From the NCBI GenBank assembly GCA_016784735.1, contig JADHUC010000065.1, positions 1-42,597 of the forward strand: a stretch of DNA of 42,597 nt. The letters run 5' to 3'. The notes under the pieces were generated by a model. The model made no database searches and was not told the DNA's origin. It saw nothing but the letters and a program-made list of their open reading frames with translations. Both the position numbers and the translations under genes were made by a program. Positions within the stretch are counted from its first letter, which is position 1. Each line of letters opens with the position of its first letter. Shown in pieces: positions 42,284-42,597 of this stretch. This stretch comes from Pirellulaceae bacterium (GTDB taxonomy: Bacteria; Planctomycetota; Planctomycetia; Pirellulales; Pirellulaceae).

Positions 42284-42597
42284 ATGAAACAGCCCGCCAT
42301 CCTCCTGGTTACGATTCTCTGCGTTCTTCGCGGCAATTCCGCCGCGGCAGACTCGCTGTTGAACGCCCGCTACCGACTTGTGGTTGCCAGTGGTGGAGCG
42401 GTAACGCTACACGTGGACGGCATGTCTCCGCAGGTTATCACGCCGGCGTTCACCGTGATGCACTGCGAGCAAGATCCACGGATCTTCCGAAATTTCAATC
42501 ACCCGAACTACCTGCTTGCACCGCGTCCCGCTGTGCGATGGCTCGCTGTGAATGAACCCACCGATACGCTGAACGCATGGCTTGCTTCGCCCGCGAT
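42284..42597 (+). CDS. N-terminal part of a secreted protein, running off the right edge
   Basis: ATG 42284 opens MKQPAILLVTILCVLRGNSA, a signal peptide with likely cleavage near AAADS. About 80 residues of mature protein follow, including YRLVVASGGAVTLHVDG, FTVMHCEQDPRIFRNFNHPN and RWLAVNEPTDTLNAWLA. It is open to the window end. The family is not recognised; the first part looks like a beta-sandwich opening typical of secreted glycoside hydrolases. Start choice rests on the signal peptide; a weak GAG-rich site precedes it. Confidence 0.6.
   Translation, partial: MKQPAILLVTILCVLRGNSAAADSLLNARYRLVVASGGAVTLHVDGMSPQVITPAFTVMHCEQDPRIFRNFNHPNYLLAPRPAVRWLAVNEPTDTLNAWLASPA

Noticed and set aside
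1..42597. CRISPR arrays, tRNA or rRNA genes, prophage genes
   Set aside because: No regularly spaced repeats, no tRNA cloverleaf and no phage structural or integrase gene was recognised on either strand.

Overview
The window looks like a chromosomal piece of a moderately GC-rich planctomycete (Planctomycetota). This rests on content: DUF1080, DUF6807, xylose-isomerase-like TIM barrels, PQQ-like beta-propellers, FG-GAP/VCBS proteins, a giant parallel beta-helix protein, a PEP-CTERM tail and small interspersed palindromes. No ribosomal, tRNA or other marker gene was seen, so the assignment is inference.

Layout. Positions 1-132 are the right end of an IS1634-like element that cuts off the 5' end of a subtilase gene (to 2112). 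A complete IS1634-like element follows at 3073-5440, with 20-bp inverted ends and a CTCGAA target duplication. From 5540 to about 38260 lies a block of secreted or envelope carbohydrate-related genes on both strands: a 2336-aa triple beta-helix protein, FG-GAP proteins, DUF1080, a sugar isomerase, a metallo-beta-lactamase flanked by two propellers, DUF6807, two PQQ-propeller proteins, a clan GH-A-like hydrolase and a RmlD-like reductase. Among them are a HlyIII membrane protein, a DUF1579-type secreted protein, an NYN nuclease and an MtfA-like peptidase with a SEC-C tail. From 38670 on there is a broken TIR domain, a two-gene operon (membrane protein plus MA-type peptidase), a 1-kb empty stretch, a small helical protein and the start of another secreted protein.

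How it works together. Most intact genes carry signal peptides and belong to families that planctomycetes use to bind, cut or sense polysaccharides, so the core is best read as an extracytoplasmic carbohydrate-processing region. Three genes (18008, 18485, 21730) form one operon by spacing and Shine-Dalgarno sites; 40956 to 38916 is another.

The most striking property is decay. At least five secreted-protein genes keep a good ribosome-binding site and signal sequence but have lost their bodies, by internal deletion (17630, 24816) or by joining to an inverted fragment of another gene (14344, 21730). Remnants of PHP, PEP-CTERM, TIR and an unknown gene before the NYN gene add to this. Either the region is heavily rearranged or the contig has assembly faults; long reads would tell. 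I did not find a complete, clearly new multi-gene system. The best candidates for novelty are the propeller-MBL-VCBS fusion, the double propeller joined by a coding palindromic repeat, and the recurrent stub pattern.
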